A stretch of DNA of 64,000 nt from Deltaproteobacteria bacterium. GTDB taxonomy: Bacteria > Myxococcota > Myxococcia > Myxococcales > Anaeromyxobacteraceae. The position numbers and the translations under genes are program-made. Of the stretch, positions 21,920-31,774 are shown one piece after another (position 1 is the first letter of the stretch; the number at the start of each line of letters is the position of its first letter). A model generated the notes under the pieces. It saw nothing but the letters and a program-made list of their open reading frames with translations. It was not told the origin of the DNA and did no database searches. The stretch is taken from NCBI GenBank assembly GCA_016214955.1, contig JACRMN010000011.1:206641-270640 (forward strand). Direction: 5' to 3'.

Positions 21920-22753
21920 ATGGACGCCGTGGCGATGGGCTGGAACCTGGCGACGGGACTGGCGATGGCCGTGGTGGGGCTCCTGGCGGTGGCCTGGGGG
22001 CGGCGGAGGTTCGGGCCGGGGGCCGGCGGGTGGGCCGGCGCCAGCGCCTGGACGGTCTCGGTGTCGCTCAAGATCGGCGCCGCCGCCCTGACCTACCGGG
22101 GGGTGGAGGGCCTGCTGCAGGAGTGGACGGGAGCCGGGGTCGCGGCCACGGTCCTGGAGGCGCTGTACAACGGCCTCCTCACCGGGGTCTTCGAGGTGGG
22201 GCTGGTGGCCGGGATGGCATGGCGGGGGAGCCTTCGCCGCGCCGGGTTCGCCCAGGTGGCCCGCTTCGGCATCGGCTTCGGGGCGGCCGAGGCGGTGTCC
22301 CTGGGGACGACCCTGCTCGGCCTGGCGCTGCTGGCCGGCCTGGCGCCGGACCGGCTCCCCGGCGCCGCCCTCTGGTTCGTCCGGCAGATGCGGCAGACCG
22401 GCGGCCCGCTCGACCTCCTCTGGCCGGCGCTGGAGCGGGGCTCGGCGCTCGCCATCCACGCCGTCGCGGCGCTCCTGGTCGTCGCCGGGTTCCGCGCCCG
22501 CCGCCCGGGGCTGGTGGCCGCGGCCTTCCTCTACAAGGCGGCGGTGGACGCCGCCGCGGCGGCTCTCGTCGTCACGGAGGGCGCCGGCCTCTCCGGCGGA
22601 GCCGCGATCGCGGGCGAAGGGCTGTTCCTGGCCATGGCGCTCGCCGGCCTGCTCGCAGTCCCGCCGCTCCGCCGCCACCTCGCGGTAGGATCCTCCGACG
22701 GTGAAGACGCGGGAGGGGGCGCGAACCTCCGGGAGCGGGCGTGGACTGCGTAG
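21920..22753 (+). CDS. YhfC-like (CPBP/PrsW superfamily) membrane protein
   Basis: 277 residues with about seven hydrophobic segments. Blocks GLLTGVFEVGLVAGMAW, FGIGFGAAEAV and LERGSALAIHAVAALLVV resemble the YhfC (DUF2324) family, part of the intramembrane metalloprotease superfamily that includes PrsW. From memory of that family, the acidic pair and middle His are partly lost here (E-V rather than E-E, Phe at the His position), so it could be an inactive homologue. GGGAGG precedes the ATG at 21920. The 3' end overlaps the anti-sigma gene by 13 bp, pointing to a linked role in controlling the sigma factor. Family call moderate. Confidence 0.62.
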   Translation: MDAVAMGWNLATGLAMAVVGLLAVAWGRRRFGPGAGGWAGASAWTVSVSLKIGAAALTYRGVEGLLQEWTGAGVAATVLEALYNGLLTGVFEVGLVAGMAWRGSLRRAGFAQVARFGIGFGAAEAVSLGTTLLGLALLAGLAPDRLPGAALWFVRQMRQTGGPLDLLWPALERGSALAIHAVAALLVVAGFRARRPGLVAAAFLYKAAVDAAAAALVVTEGAGLSGGAAIAGEGLFLAMALAGLLAVPPLRRHLAVGSSDGEDAGGGANLRERAWTA

Positions 22754-23409
22754 CCTTCGAGATCGCCGTCGAGCAGCGGCGCCACGGCGCCCTCGGGCCG
22801 GAGGAGACGCGCGCGCTGGAGGCTCACCTCGCGGGCTGCGAGCGGTGCCGGGCCTACGCCGGGGAGGCGGCCCGGGCCGACGCCGCGCTCGCCGCCTCGG
22901 CGGAGGCGGCGGTGGGAGGCGCCGACTGGGCGCGGCTCGAGGCCAGCGTCCGGAGGCAGGTCCGCTCGGGCGCCCGGCGCGTGGTCTTCGACCTGGCGAC
23001 CGTGGCCGTGGCCGTCCCGCCCGCCGTCCTCGGCCTGGCGCCGGAGGGACGGCGCGCCGGGGCCCTCGGGGCGGCGCTCCTCGCCTGCGCCGCGGCGGCG
23101 CTGGTGCGCGGCGGATACCACGGCTTTCTGGCCCGGCGCGCCCGCGGGCTCGCCGGGCAGGAGCTGCTCGCCTTCCACCGGGCGGCGCTGCGCGCCGACC
23201 TGCGGCGCGCCCTCGCGGGGCGCTGGCTGGCGCTGGCCGGCGCGCTGGGCTTCGCCGCCTGGGCGATGGCGCCCGGCGTGGCGCCGCTGGGGCGCGTGGC
23301 CCTGGCCGAGGCTTCCCTCCTCGTGGCCGGCACCTGGATCTACGTCCTGGCGGTGCGGGTGCCGCGCCTCCGGCGGCAGCTGGCCTCGCTGGGCGAGGAG
23401 CGCGGCTGA
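22741..23409 (+). CDS. Zinc-binding (ZAS) anti-sigma factor, membrane
   Basis: 222 residues from the GTG at 22741. The ZAS motif H-x3-C-x2-C is H29, C33, C36 in EAHLAGCERCRAYAG, the signature of anti-sigma factors that hold ECF sigma factors. Three or four hydrophobic segments follow (around residues 80-100, 110-125, 160-180 and 190-205). More membrane spans than the typical single-pass RsiW type. It overlaps the upstream YhfC-like gene by 13 bp and shares one base with the sigma gene start (TGATG). The anti-sigma gene precedes its sigma factor, the reverse of the commonest order. Confidence 0.85.
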   Translation: MDCVAFEIAVEQRRHGALGPEETRALEAHLAGCERCRAYAGEAARADAALAASAEAAVGGADWARLEASVRRQVRSGARRVVFDLATVAVAVPPAVLGLAPEGRRAGALGAALLACAAAALVRGGYHGFLARRARGLAGQELLAFHRAALRADLRRALAGRWLALAGALGFAAWAMAPGVAPLGRVALAEASLLVAGTWIYVLAVRVPRLRRQLASLGEERG

Positions 23410-23960
23410 TGGCGCGGCCGCCGCCCCTCGACGCCGCCGCCGAGGAGGCGCTGCTCCTCCGGGCGCGCCAGGGCGGGCGCGCCCGCGAGGAGGTGGTGGT
23501 GGAGCTGTTCCGCGGCCACCGCGCGCCGCTCCTCGGCGTCTGCCTGCACCTCACCGGCGATCGCGCCGACGCCGAGGACGCGCTCCAGGAGGCCTTCCTC
23601 TCCGCGCACCGTGCGCTCCCGGCCTTCCGGGGCGAGGCCCGGCTCTCCACCTGGCTCTGGCGCATCGCGGTGCGCGCGGCCCTGGAGGTGCGAGGGCGCC
23701 GCCGCCCCGCCGCGCCGGTGGATCCGGAGCTCCCCGCGCCTCCCGCCGAGCCGCCCCTGCTTGCCCGCGACGAGGCGCGCCGCGTGCTGGCGGCGATGGA
23801 CCGGCTCCCGGCGGAGCACCGGGTGGTGCTCTCGCTCTTCGCGGCGGAGGGGCTGCGCCACCGGGAGATCGCCGAGATCCTGGGCGTGGCCGAGGGCACG
23901 GTGTGGTCGAGGCTCCACGAGGCGCGGCGCCGCCTGGCGGCAGCGCTGGGCCGCCGCTAG
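23409..23960 (+). CDS. ECF-family RNA polymerase sigma factor
   Basis: 183 residues. Region 2 is LFRGHRAPLLGVCLHLTGDRADAEDALQEAFLSAHRAL, the sigma-70 r2 -10 recognition and core-binding region, and region 4 is LPAEHRVVLSLFAAEGLRHREIAEILGVAEGTVWSRLHEARRRL, the -35-reading helix-turn-helix. The linker between them is Pro-rich and short. The start ATG overlaps the anti-sigma TGA by one base. It likely transcribes its own operon when released, but I could not identify a repeated promoter motif by eye. Confidence 0.92.
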   Translation: MARPPPLDAAAEEALLLRARQGGRAREEVVVELFRGHRAPLLGVCLHLTGDRADAEDALQEAFLSAHRALPAFRGEARLSTWLWRIAVRAALEVRGRRRPAAPVDPELPAPPAEPPLLARDEARRVLAAMDRLPAEHRVVLSLFAAEGLRHREIAEILGVAEGTVWSRLHEARRRLAAALGRR

Positions 23961-24044
23961 CCGTGGAGCCCGGGGACCTCGTTCACCGGGAGAGCGCGTT
24001 CGCCCGTGCGCCGCCGGGGAGGAGGCGCCCGGCTGCGCCGCGGC

Positions 24045-25349
24045 TCAGCCGGCAGCGCGGCCCACGCCGACGTAGGTGAAGCCGGCGGCCCGCGCCCGGG
24101 CCGGGTCCCACACGTTGCGGCCGTCGAGCAGCAAGGTCCCGCGCATGGCGCGCCGCAGCCGCGCGTAGTCGGGAGAGCGGAACTCGCTCCACTCGGTCAC
24201 CAGCACCAGCGCGTCGGCCCCCTCGGCGGCGGCGTAGGGCTCGCGCGCCAGCTCGACATGGGGACCGACGAGCCGCGAGGCCACCTCGGCGGCCACCGGG
24301 TCGTGGGCGGTGACATGGGCCCCGGCGCCGGTGAGGAGCTGGACCAGGGTGAGCGAGGGCGCCTCGCGCATGTCGTCGGTCTTGGGCTTGAAGGCCAGGC
24401 CCCACAGGGCGAAGCGCTTCCCGGCCAGCGAGCCGAAGTGCTTCAGGGCCTTGTCGAAGAGCAGCCGCTTCTGCCGCTCGTTCACCCGCTCCACCGCGCG
24501 CAGCAGGTCGAAGTCGAGCCCCTGCTGCCGCGCCATGCTCATCACCGCCCGCACGTCCTTGGGCAGGCACGATCCGCCGAAGCCCACCCCGGGGAAGAGG
24601 AAGGCGTGGCCGATGCGGCGGTCCGCCCCCAGCCCGCGCCGCACCTGGTCCACGTCGCAGCCCAGCCGATCGCAGAGCGCGGCCACGTCGTTCATGAAGG
24701 AGATGCGGATCGCCAGCATGGCGTTGGCCGCGTACTTGGCGAGCTCCGCCGAGCCCGCGTCCATGAAGAGGATGGGCTGCTCGGTGCGCACGAAGGGCGC
24801 GTAGAGATCGCCCAGGATGGCCCGCGCCCGATCGGAGGCCGTGCCCACGATCACCCGGTCGGGCCGCATGAAGTCGTCGATCGCCGTGCCTTCCTTGAGG
24901 AACTCGGGGTTCGACGCCACGTCGAAGGGGACCCGGGTCAGCGCCGCGATGCGCTCGGTCACGAGGCGCGCGCTTCCCACCGGGACGGTGCTCTTGTTCA
25001 CCACCACCGTGTACTGGCGCAGGTGCCTGGCGATCTCCTCCGCCGCGGCCATGACATGGGACAGGTCGGCGTCCCCGGTCTCGCCGGGTGGCGTCCCCAC
25101 GGCGATGAAGACCACGTCGCTCCCGGGCACGCATTCGTCGAGCGCGGTGGCGAACCCGAGGCGCTGCTCGCGCACGTTGCGGACCACCAGCTCCTCGAGC
25201 CCCGGCTCGTAGATGGGGATGCGCCCGGCCCGCAGGCCGGCGATCTTGCCCTCGTCCCGGTCGGTGCAGGTGACCTGGTTGCCGGCCTCGGCGAGACAGG
25301 TGCCGGTCACGAGTCCCACGTAGCCCGTTCCGACGACCGTGATCTTCAT
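24045..25349 (-). CDS. ugd: UDP-glucose 6-dehydrogenase
   Basis: 434 residues; oxidises UDP-glucose twice to UDP-glucuronate for capsule, LPS or exopolysaccharide. N-terminal NAD site GTGYVGLVTGTCLAEAG, central dimer helix, and catalytic Cys261 in GVGFGGSCLPKD. The C-terminal domain contains LAFKPKTDDMREAPS. The ATG at 25349 has GAGGAG upstream. It is downstream of the exostosin-like gene on the same strand, with 73 bp between them; galU, which makes its substrate, is about 7 kb away in this window. Confidence 0.96.
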   Translation of the reverse strand: MKITVVGTGYVGLVTGTCLAEAGNQVTCTDRDEGKIAGLRAGRIPIYEPGLEELVVRNVREQRLGFATALDECVPGSDVVFIAVGTPPGETGDADLSHVMAAAEEIARHLRQYTVVVNKSTVPVGSARLVTERIAALTRVPFDVASNPEFLKEGTAIDDFMRPDRVIVGTASDRARAILGDLYAPFVRTEQPILFMDAGSAELAKYAANAMLAIRISFMNDVAALCDRLGCDVDQVRRGLGADRRIGHAFLFPGVGFGGSCLPKDVRAVMSMARQQGLDFDLLRAVERVNERQKRLLFDKALKHFGSLAGKRFALWGLAFKPKTDDMREAPSLTLVQLLTGAGAHVTAHDPVAAEVASRLVGPHVELAREPYAAAEGADALVLVTEWSEFRSPDYARLRRAMRGTLLLDGRNVWDPARARAAGFTYVGVGRAAG

Positions 25350-25422
25350 GCGCGGTGGCTCCTCGCGAAGGGCAAAGCAGGCGACGATAGCCCCGCGGAA
25401 CGGATGGGTGCAACGACGGCCG

Positions 25423-26442
25423 CTACCTCGGGAGCTGGGCGACGAAGCGCTCCCAGAGCTCGGGCCGGCGCCGCGAGTAGAGGCCGCCGGCCAGGAAGCG
25501 CTCCAGGAAGCGCACGTTCTCCTCCAGGATCTCGGGCCGCTCGCGCCGGAGCCGGAGGGCCCGCTCCAGCGCCGGCAGCACCGGCGCCCCGTCCTCCACG
25601 TGGACCATGCCCTCGCTGGGCAGGGGCACGAGGGTGTGCAGCCGGCGGAAGTCGCAGGTGACGAGCAGCGAGCGGGCGTAGATGGCCTCGTAGTGACGGT
25701 AGGACCAGGGGGCGTTGCCCTCGGGCGTGAGGGCCACCCGGCTCCGCCGCAGCGCCGCGAAGTAGCGGTGGAAGGGGACCTTGCCGCGGAGGACGAAGCG
25801 CGAGAGGTCGCCGTACCGCTCCTGCAGGCCCGGTGAGACGCTGCGCGCCAGGAGCCCGCCCCACACCTTCAGCTCCGGCGCCTGGTCCCGCAGCTCGAGG
25901 AGCCAGGAGACGCGCTGGTTGGGCACCAGCGCCGGGTCGGCGCCGCGCGGGTCCCGCCCGGTGGCGGCGCCCAGGAAGAGGGCGTCGTACCGGTGGTCCG
26001 GCTCGGGGAGCCCCAGGCCGCGGCGCAGCCGGCCCGCCTCCACCGCGAGCCGCAGCTTGGCGTAGCGGCGCACCGGGGCGAGGCCCATGCGGATGCCGAA
26101 GTCCCAGCGCTCGTCGGTCCAGCACTTGAGGTAGAGCCCCGAGGCGCTCCGCAGGAGCTCGCGGTTGGCGTCGTCCCAGAGCGGGTAGTGGTGGTCGTGC
26201 AGGTCGAAGAGGACGAGGTGGCGGTGGCGGAGCCTGGCGAGGTGGCGCTCGCCGGCCGGGCTCGGCAGGCCCAGGAAGACGGTCTTGGCGCTGCGCGGAC
26301 CGCCCGCCAGGAGCTCGTCGGGGGTGCAGGTCTCCACCGCCCGCCGGCCGGCGTAGGTGCGGAGGAAGCCCGCCAGGGTGTGGCCGCTCACGCCCCGGCC
26401 GTGCGCGGCCGAGACGCTGGTCACCACCAGGAACTCACGCAT
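25423..26442 (-). CDS. Exostosin-like putative glycosyltransferase
   Basis: 339 residues, no signal peptide. The C-terminal half has the GT-B-type donor-site pattern of exostosin/CgeB-like proteins: ALTPEGNAPWSYRHYEAIY followed by RSLLVTCDF, with a late acidic residue pair. The N-terminal half is less conserved. GGAGG lies in front of the ATG at 26442. Next to ugd on the same strand, so it may use UDP-glucuronate or a derived sugar on a surface polysaccharide. That substrate link is inference from position only. Confidence 0.65.
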   Translation of the reverse strand: MREFLVVTSVSAAHGRGVSGHTLAGFLRTYAGRRAVETCTPDELLAGGPRSAKTVFLGLPSPAGERHLARLRHRHLVLFDLHDHHYPLWDDANRELLRSASGLYLKCWTDERWDFGIRMGLAPVRRYAKLRLAVEAGRLRRGLGLPEPDHRYDALFLGAATGRDPRGADPALVPNQRVSWLLELRDQAPELKVWGGLLARSVSPGLQERYGDLSRFVLRGKVPFHRYFAALRRSRVALTPEGNAPWSYRHYEAIYARSLLVTCDFRRLHTLVPLPSEGMVHVEDGAPVLPALERALRLRRERPEILEENVRFLERFLAGGLYSRRRPELWERFVAQLPR

Positions 26443-26487
26443 CCACGATCCTCCACGGGGTAAGGGCCACGGCGGCCGCGCGGTTCG

Positions 26488-28986
26488 CTAGCCGAGCCCC
26501 TCGAGGTACGAGGCCCGCAGGTCCGGGTCGAGCAGCACGTCGCGGGCCTCGGCCACCACCCGGCGCACCTCGGCGAGCCGCTCGCCCAGGCCCGGCTCGT
26601 CGAGGAGCGCCCAGCGCGGCGCGTCCAGCTCCTGCAGCAGCCTGTCGGCGCTGCTCCGGAGCTCGTAGGGCGTCGCCGAGCGGGAGACGCCGAGGATGGT
26701 GAAGTAGTCGGCGCGCCGCACCTGGTCGAGCTTCTCGGCCAGCCGGGCCAGGTCGATGTCGGCAGTGGAGCGGGTCGTCAGCGGCTCGCTGCGGATGCGG
26801 ACCGCCAGCGAGCCCACCTCCACCAGCGCCGCCAGCACCTGGCGGGCCGAGAGCGGGTCGAGCGGGCTGTCGCCGGCGATCTCGTCCACGGAGCGGAGCC
26901 CGTCGGCCAGCTCCAGCAGCCGCCGCTCCTCGCGCCCCAGCCCGAGCTCGTCGCGCGGCGGCCCGCCCAGGGCGGGCGTGAGCAGCGAGGCCGGCCCGCC
27001 CAGCAGCCGGTCGAGCCGATCGGCCCCCCAGCGGCGCCGCACCCCCTCCACGGCAAGGGCGTGGGGGCTGCGGCCGAGGGCGGTGCGCTCGTCGGGCGGG
27101 ACGCGCGCCGCGGCGTGGCGCCAGGTGGCGCCGGGCTCGGCGAAGAGGGCGAACACCACCTCCTCGGCGCGCCGCCGCACCAGGCTGGTCAGCTCCTCCG
27201 GCTTCAGGAAGCCGGCGTCGAGGAGCGCCAGCGCCGCGCGGCGCGAGGGAAGGCCGGCGCAGGCAGGAGAGGCCTGGCGGTGTTGCTCGCGGGTGATGAG
27301 GCCGAGCCGCAGCGCCACCTCCTCGACGCGCTCCGCCGGCGCGCCGCTGGTGGCGCCGACGATGCGCCCCTCCTCCCAGTAGAGGGAGCGGGGGGCGGAG
27401 CCGGCGAAGTCGAGCCTCCCGCTGAGCCGCGACCGGGCTGCGCGCGAGAGCAACCAGGCGGCGGAGCTCCGCTCGAGGGAGCCGGCCGTGAGCTCGGCCG
27501 GCACTGCCGGGGCCTGCTCCTCGAGCGGCGGGGTGGGCGCAGGCGCGGCGCCGCGGGGGGGAGGCAGCGGCTCCGGAGGCGGGGGCGGCGGCGCCTCGGC
27601 CTGCTTGCGGGCGCGGGCCGCCTGGGCCCTTCGCTTCGCCTCCTCGCGCGCGGCCACGGCGGCGGCGACGGCCGGGGTCGTTGCCGCGCGTGCCGGCACC
27701 GGCGCGAAGCGCGGAGCGGCACGCGGCAGCGGTGGCGGCGGCGGCGGCGGCGCAGGGTGCGACACCGGCGGGGGCGTGACGCCGGGGCGGTGGGGCACTC
27801 CCTGTGGCGGCGGGCCCTCGCCAGGGGAAGGGGATGGGCTGGCCGAGGTAGGGGTCGGGGTCGGGGTCGAGGTAGGGGTCGGGGCCGGGGTCGGGGTAGG
27901 GGTCGGGGTCGGGGTCGAGGTCGGGGTCGGGGTCGGGGTCGGGGTCGGCCCTTCGACTCGGGCCCGCAGGGGCGGACCCTCGCTCAGGGCAGGGCTGCCC
28001 CGGTCAGCACTCCTCCCCGCCTCCGGCGTCCGCGACCCACCCGGCGGCTGGCCGATGGACCCCCCCGGCTCCTCCATCTCGAAGCCCGCCCGCGGGAACG
28101 GCACCGGGGTCGCGCTGGGCTGCGGCGTCAGCTCCTCCCGACCCTCTCCCACCTCCTCCGCGAGCTGCCGGAGCGCCTCCTCCGCCTCGCTGGTGGCCAG
28201 GGCCCGCCGCACCTCCTCCTCCGCGCGGGCCCGCGCCTCCGCCTCCGCATCGATCCGGCCGCGCTCCTCCAGCTCGATCTCCTCCTCGCGCCGCCGCTGC
28301 GCCTCGCGCTCCCGCCGGGAGCGCTCCTCGGCGCCCGCCCGCCGCAGCTCCTCGGCCCGCGCGCGGAGAGCCTCGGCGGCACGGCGCCGGTCCTCCGCGT
28401 CCGGAGAGGTGGGAGCCGGGGTCGCCCTGGTGGGCTGCGTCGGCGGTGCCGCCGGCTTCGGGCCGGCGGTGGGGCCTGCGCCTGGGGTTGCGGTCGGGGT
28501 CGCGGGCGCGGTCGGGGTCGGGGTCGCGGCAACGGGTGGGCTCGCGGTCGGGCCCACGGACGAAGCCGAGGAGCCCGCCGCCCGGCCGGAGGGCTGGGGC
28601 GGCGCGGCGGGAGGGCTGGCAGCAGGCTGGGCCGCGGGGGCGCGCGGCACCTTCAGGATCCGGCGCAGCTCCTCGGCGAGCAGGCCGGGGTCGAGGGGGC
28701 GGGTGAGGACGGTGCCCGGCGCCTCCTCCTCCGGCGCGCCCAGCAGGAGCAGCGGCAGGTCGCGCGTGGCCTCGTCCGCGGCCAGGCGCCGCGCCAGCCG
28801 GAGCCCCTCCCCGTTCTCGCAGTCGGGCGCCACCAGCACCAGCTCGGGCCGCCGCGCCGCCAGGGCCGCCATGGCATCGGTGGCGTTCGTGGCCAGGTGG
28901 GCCAGGGCGCCCTCTCGCAGGAGGACGCGCTTCACCGCCGAGATCTCGGCGATGTCGTCGTCGACGAGGAGGACCCGGCGCGGCAC
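26488..28986 (-). CDS. Receiver + Pro/Thr-repeat linker + DUF4388 (PATAN) + J-like domain protein
   Basis: 832 residues from the GTG at 28986 (no other start is in frame near the domain). Residues 1-115 are a receiver ([19 protein letters not shown]) with the acidic pair, although the acceptor site [12 protein letters not shown] is shifted. A long Pro/Ala/Thr-rich and charged coiled-coil linker follows, including a (PT)n tract. The PATAN/DUF4388 domain begins near [20 protein letters not shown], and the C terminus resembles a degenerate DnaJ-like helix pair ([21 protein letters not shown]) lacking HPD. Such proteins are typical of Myxococcota signalling; PATAN domains are thought to be protein-interaction modules. 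Confidence 0.78.
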   Translation of the reverse strand: MPRRVLLVDDDIAEISAVKRVLLREGALAHLATNATDAMAALAARRPELVLVAPDCENGEGLRLARRLAADEATRDLPLLLLGAPEEEAPGTVLTRPLDPGLLAEELRRILKVPRAPAAQPAASPPAAPPQPSGRAAGSSASSVGPTASPPVAATPTPTAPATPTATPGAGPTAGPKPAAPPTQPTRATPAPTSPDAEDRRRAAEALRARAEELRRAGAEERSRREREAQRRREEEIELEERGRIDAEAEARARAEEEVRRALATSEAEEALRQLAEEVGEGREELTPQPSATPVPFPRAGFEMEEPGGSIGQPPGGSRTPEAGRSADRGSPALSEGPPLRARVEGPTPTPTPTPTSTPTPTPTPTPAPTPTSTPTPTPTSASPSPSPGEGPPPQGVPHRPGVTPPPVSHPAPPPPPPPLPRAAPRFAPVPARAATTPAVAAAVAAREEAKRRAQAARARKQAEAPPPPPPEPLPPPRGAAPAPTPPLEEQAPAVPAELTAGSLERSSAAWLLSRAARSRLSGRLDFAGSAPRSLYWEEGRIVGATSGAPAERVEEVALRLGLITREQHRQASPACAGLPSRRAALALLDAGFLKPEELTSLVRRRAEEVVFALFAEPGATWRHAAARVPPDERTALGRSPHALAVEGVRRRWGADRLDRLLGGPASLLTPALGGPPRDELGLGREERRLLELADGLRSVDEIAGDSPLDPLSARQVLAALVEVGSLAVRIRSEPLTTRSTADIDLARLAEKLDQVRRADYFTILGVSRSATPYELRSSADRLLQELDAPRWALLDEPGLGERLAEVRRVVAEARDVLLDPDLRASYLEGLG
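27846..27952 (-). repeat. GGGGTC-type hexamer tract encoding a (Pro-Thr)n linker
   Basis: About 17 tandem copies of a GGGGTC-like hexamer (variants GGGTCGA, GTAGGG) read on the + strand; on the coding strand they give alternating Pro-Thr/Ser/Ala codons. A shorter version of the same motif lies at about 28491-28536. The tract is entirely in frame and likely varies in copy number between strains by slippage. The G-runs could also form G-quadruplex DNA on the non-coding strand. Confidence 0.8.
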
Positions 28987-29131
28987 GCGCGTTCGATGAT
29001 GGATCGCGGATGGGGGGGCGGCAAGCCGGCGCCTCCACGGCGCGTGCGGGCGATAGCGCCTGCCGGAGGTGCAGGGAGCAGGGGACGGTGGCCGCCCGCC
29101 GGCGGCCTGCTGGAGGGAAACGCCAGTCGGG

Positions 29132-31333
29132 CTACAGCAGAGCGTTCGGGTCCACGTCGAACCGGACCGCGGCCCCGCCGGGCGGGTGCTCGGCCACCGG
29201 CCGGAGCGCCCGGTGGATCCTGCGCAGCGCCGACGGGTCGGCGGCCCGGAAGAGGAGCTGCCACCGGCTCCGGCCCCGGAGCCGCTCCAGCGCCGCCGGC
29301 GCCGGGCCGAGCATGGCCACGTCGCTGCCGAGCGCCGGGAGCGCCGCCGCCGCCAGCGCCTCGGCGGTGCGCCGCGCCCCCGCCTCCGAGCCCTCGACCC
29401 GCACCGCGACCAGCCGCTGGTAGGGCGGCCAGCCGTGGGCCCGGCGCGAGGCCAGCTCCTGCTCGGCGAAGCGGGCGTAGTCGTGGGTGGCGGCGCAGGC
29501 CACCGCCGGTGTGCCCGGGTTCCAGGTCTGCACCAGCACCCGGCCGGCGTCTCCGCCGCGGCCGGCCCGGCCCGCAACCTGGGTGAGGAGCTGGAAGGTG
29601 CGCTCGGCGGCGCGGAAGTCGGGGAGCGACAGGCCGGTGTCGGCCAGCACCACGCCCACCAGGGTCACGCCGGGGAAGTCGTGCCCCTTGGTGACCATCT
29701 GCGTGCCCACCAGCACGTCGATCTCGCGCCGGGCGAAGCGGGCCAGCACCGCGGCCACGTCGCCGGCGCTGCCCACCGCGTCGCGGTCGAGCCGCTCCAC
29801 CCGCGCCTCGGGCAGGAGCTTCCGGGCCGCCGCCTCCACCTGCTCGGTGCCCACGCCCAGCCCGATCCGCGGCCCGCCGCAGGCCGGGCAGTCGTCGGTG
29901 CGCCGCTCGGCGTGGCCGCAGTAGTGGCAGAGCAGGAGCCCGCGGCGCTGGTGGAAGGTGAGCGACACCGCGCAGGAGGGGCAGCGGGCCTCCTGGCCGC
30001 AGGCCTCGCACAGCACCAGCGTCTGGAAGCCGCGGCGGTTGAGGAAGAGGATGGCCTGGCGCCCCTCGCCCACCGTGGCCGCCAGCGCGTCGGCCAGCGG
30101 CGGCGAGAGCAGCCCGAAGGCCGGCACGGTGCGGCGCAGCCTCGCCAGGTCCACGAGCTCCACCGGCGGCATGGGCCGGTCGTCGATGCGGCGGGGCAGC
30201 TCCAGCAGCCGGTAGCGCCCGCGGCGCGTGTTCTCCAGCGTCTCCAGCGAGGGCGTGGCCGAGCCCAGCAGGCACACCGCTCCGGCCTCGCGGGCCCGCA
30301 CCACCGCCAGGTCGCGCGCCTGGTAGGGCGGCCCGTCCTCCTGCTTGAAGGAGCCGTCGTGCTCCTCGTCCACCACCACGATGCCCAGCTCCTGCACCGG
30401 GGCGAAGACGGCGCTGCGCACGCCCACGCAGATGCGGGCCTCGCCGTGGCGGAGCCGCAGCCACTCGGCGTGGCGCTCGGCATCGGAGAGGCCGGAGTGG
30501 AGCAGGGCCACGTCGTCGCCGAAGCGGGCCCGGAAGCGGCCGGCGAGCTGCGGCGTGAGCGCGATCTCCGGCACCAGCACCAGCGCCCCCTTGCCCGCGG
30601 CCCGGAGCCGGCCGATGGCCTGGAGGTACACCTCGGTCTTGCCCGAGCCGGTGACGCCGTGGAGCAGGTAGGTGGCGAAGCCGCCGGCGCCGGTGACCGC
30701 CTCCAGGGCCGCCGCCTGCTCGGCGGTGAGCGGCAGCGGCTCGGCGCGGGCGTCGAGCAGCCCCCCCTGGGCCACGCGGCTCCCGGCGTCGACGCGTGCC
30801 AGCCCGCGGCGGGTGAGGGCCAGCAACGCGGCCCGCCCCTGGGGGAAGGCGGTGCGCAGCTCCTCCAGCGGGATGCGGCCGCGGGCCAGCAGGTACTCGA
30901 GCACCGCGTGCTGGGCGCGGGCGCGGCGGGCCAGCGACGGGAGCGCCTCGGCCGCCCCCTCGGTGGGCGCGGCCCACTCCACCCCGCGCCGGGCCGGCGC
31001 CGCCTTGCCCCGCCGGGCGTTGAGGCCGGGGGGCAGCGCTGCCCGGTGAAGCTCGCCGGGCGGGCAGAGGTAATACTCCTCGGCCCAGCGCAGGAGCTTC
31101 ACCAGGTCCGGCGTGAAGAGCGGGAAGGTGTCGAGCACCTCGGCGAGGTCGCGCAGCTCGACGCCCGCCGGGGCGCTGGTGGGGAAGCCCACCACGTAGC
31201 CGGTGGCCCGCGGGCTCCGGCCGAAAGGCACGGCCACGCGCCGGCCGAGGGTGACCTCGGCGGCGAGGTGGGAGGGTACGCGGTAGGTGAACGTCCCCCG
31301 CACCGCCGCGGCCACGGCGACCTCTACGAGCAC
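29132..31333 (-). CDS. priA: Primosomal protein N' (replication restart helicase)
   Basis: 733 residues. The N-terminal 3'-DNA-binding domain precedes the helicase lobes: Walker A GVTGSGKT (226-233), DEEH box (322-325) and motif [13 protein letters not shown] zinc-binding module follows, with C-x2-C pairs in [32 protein letters not shown], then the late helicase motif [14 protein letters not shown]. PriA reloads the replisome at stalled forks. The start [20 protein letters not shown] is the family N terminus. Confidence 0.97.
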   Translation of the reverse strand: MLVEVAVAAAVRGTFTYRVPSHLAAEVTLGRRVAVPFGRSPRATGYVVGFPTSAPAGVELRDLAEVLDTFPLFTPDLVKLLRWAEEYYLCPPGELHRAALPPGLNARRGKAAPARRGVEWAAPTEGAAEALPSLARRARAQHAVLEYLLARGRIPLEELRTAFPQGRAALLALTRRGLARVDAGSRVAQGGLLDARAEPLPLTAEQAAALEAVTGAGGFATYLLHGVTGSGKTEVYLQAIGRLRAAGKGALVLVPEIALTPQLAGRFRARFGDDVALLHSGLSDAERHAEWLRLRHGEARICVGVRSAVFAPVQELGIVVVDEEHDGSFKQEDGPPYQARDLAVVRAREAGAVCLLGSATPSLETLENTRRGRYRLLELPRRIDDRPMPPVELVDLARLRRTVPAFGLLSPPLADALAATVGEGRQAILFLNRRGFQTLVLCEACGQEARCPSCAVSLTFHQRRGLLLCHYCGHAERRTDDCPACGGPRIGLGVGTEQVEAAARKLLPEARVERLDRDAVGSAGDVAAVLARFARREIDVLVGTQMVTKGHDFPGVTLVGVVLADTGLSLPDFRAAERTFQLLTQVAGRAGRGGDAGRVLVQTWNPGTPAVACAATHDYARFAEQELASRRAHGWPPYQRLVAVRVEGSEAGARRTAEALAAAALPALGSDVAMLGPAPAALERLRGRSRWQLLFRAADPSALRRIHRALRPVAEHPPGGAAVRFDVDPNALL

Positions 31334-31419
31334 GGGCGGAGTCTAGCAGGGACGTCCGGCGCCGCCCGCCACCCGGAAGGTGGGCGCGGGGGCGCCGGGC
31401 AGGAGAGGCGGAGGGCCGG

Positions 31420-31713
31420 CTACTTCAGGCCCTTGACGAAAGCGGCGACGGCCTTGTGCTGCTCGGCGGAGAGCCCCTTCACCGCCATCATCTTGGTGCC
31501 CGGCTTGCCATCGGTGGAGACCTTCTCGATCTCGGCAGCGGTCAGCTTGGTTCCCAGCAGGCTCTTCACCTTGAGGGCCTTGCCCATGGGGACCTCGCCC
31601 TTGCCGTCCGGGCCGTGGCAGCTGGCGCACTTGGCCTTGAAGAGGGCGGCGCCGTCCTCGGCGAGGGCCGGGGCGGCGAGGACGAGGGCAAGGGCGGCGG
31701 CGAGCGTCTTCAT
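31420..31713 (-). CDS. Small periplasmic c-type cytochrome
   Basis: 97 residues with signal peptide MKTLAAALALVLAAPALAED. One haem site, CASCH (C29, C32, H33), and a distal Met (M75 or M76 in TKMMAVKG). Length and layout fit a class I cytochrome c of the c551/c5 type, a soluble electron carrier. AAGGAGGT precedes the ATG, the best ribosome binding site in the window, so it is probably well expressed. It follows the galU-hypothetical pair on the same strand; no oxidase is nearby. Confidence 0.93.
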   Translation of the reverse strand: MKTLAAALALVLAAPALAEDGAALFKAKCASCHGPDGKGEVPMGKALKVKSLLGTKLTAAEIEKVSTDGKPGTKMMAVKGLSAEQHKAVAAFVKGLK

Positions 31714-31751
31714 GGTGTGAGACCTCCTTGGAAGAAGGAACGTCAGTCTAG

Positions 31752-31771
31752 GCCGCCGTATTCAGGGCGGC
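31752..31771 (-). terminator. Hairpin after the secreted hypothetical gene
   Basis: Directly after the stop of the 31775-32539 gene, GCCGCC (31752-31757 on +) and GGCGGC (31766-31771) form a six-base stem with an 8-base loop. No U-run follows. It lies between the hypothetical and the cytochrome c gene, so it may separate their transcripts. Confidence 0.35.
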
Positions 31772-31774
31772 GAA

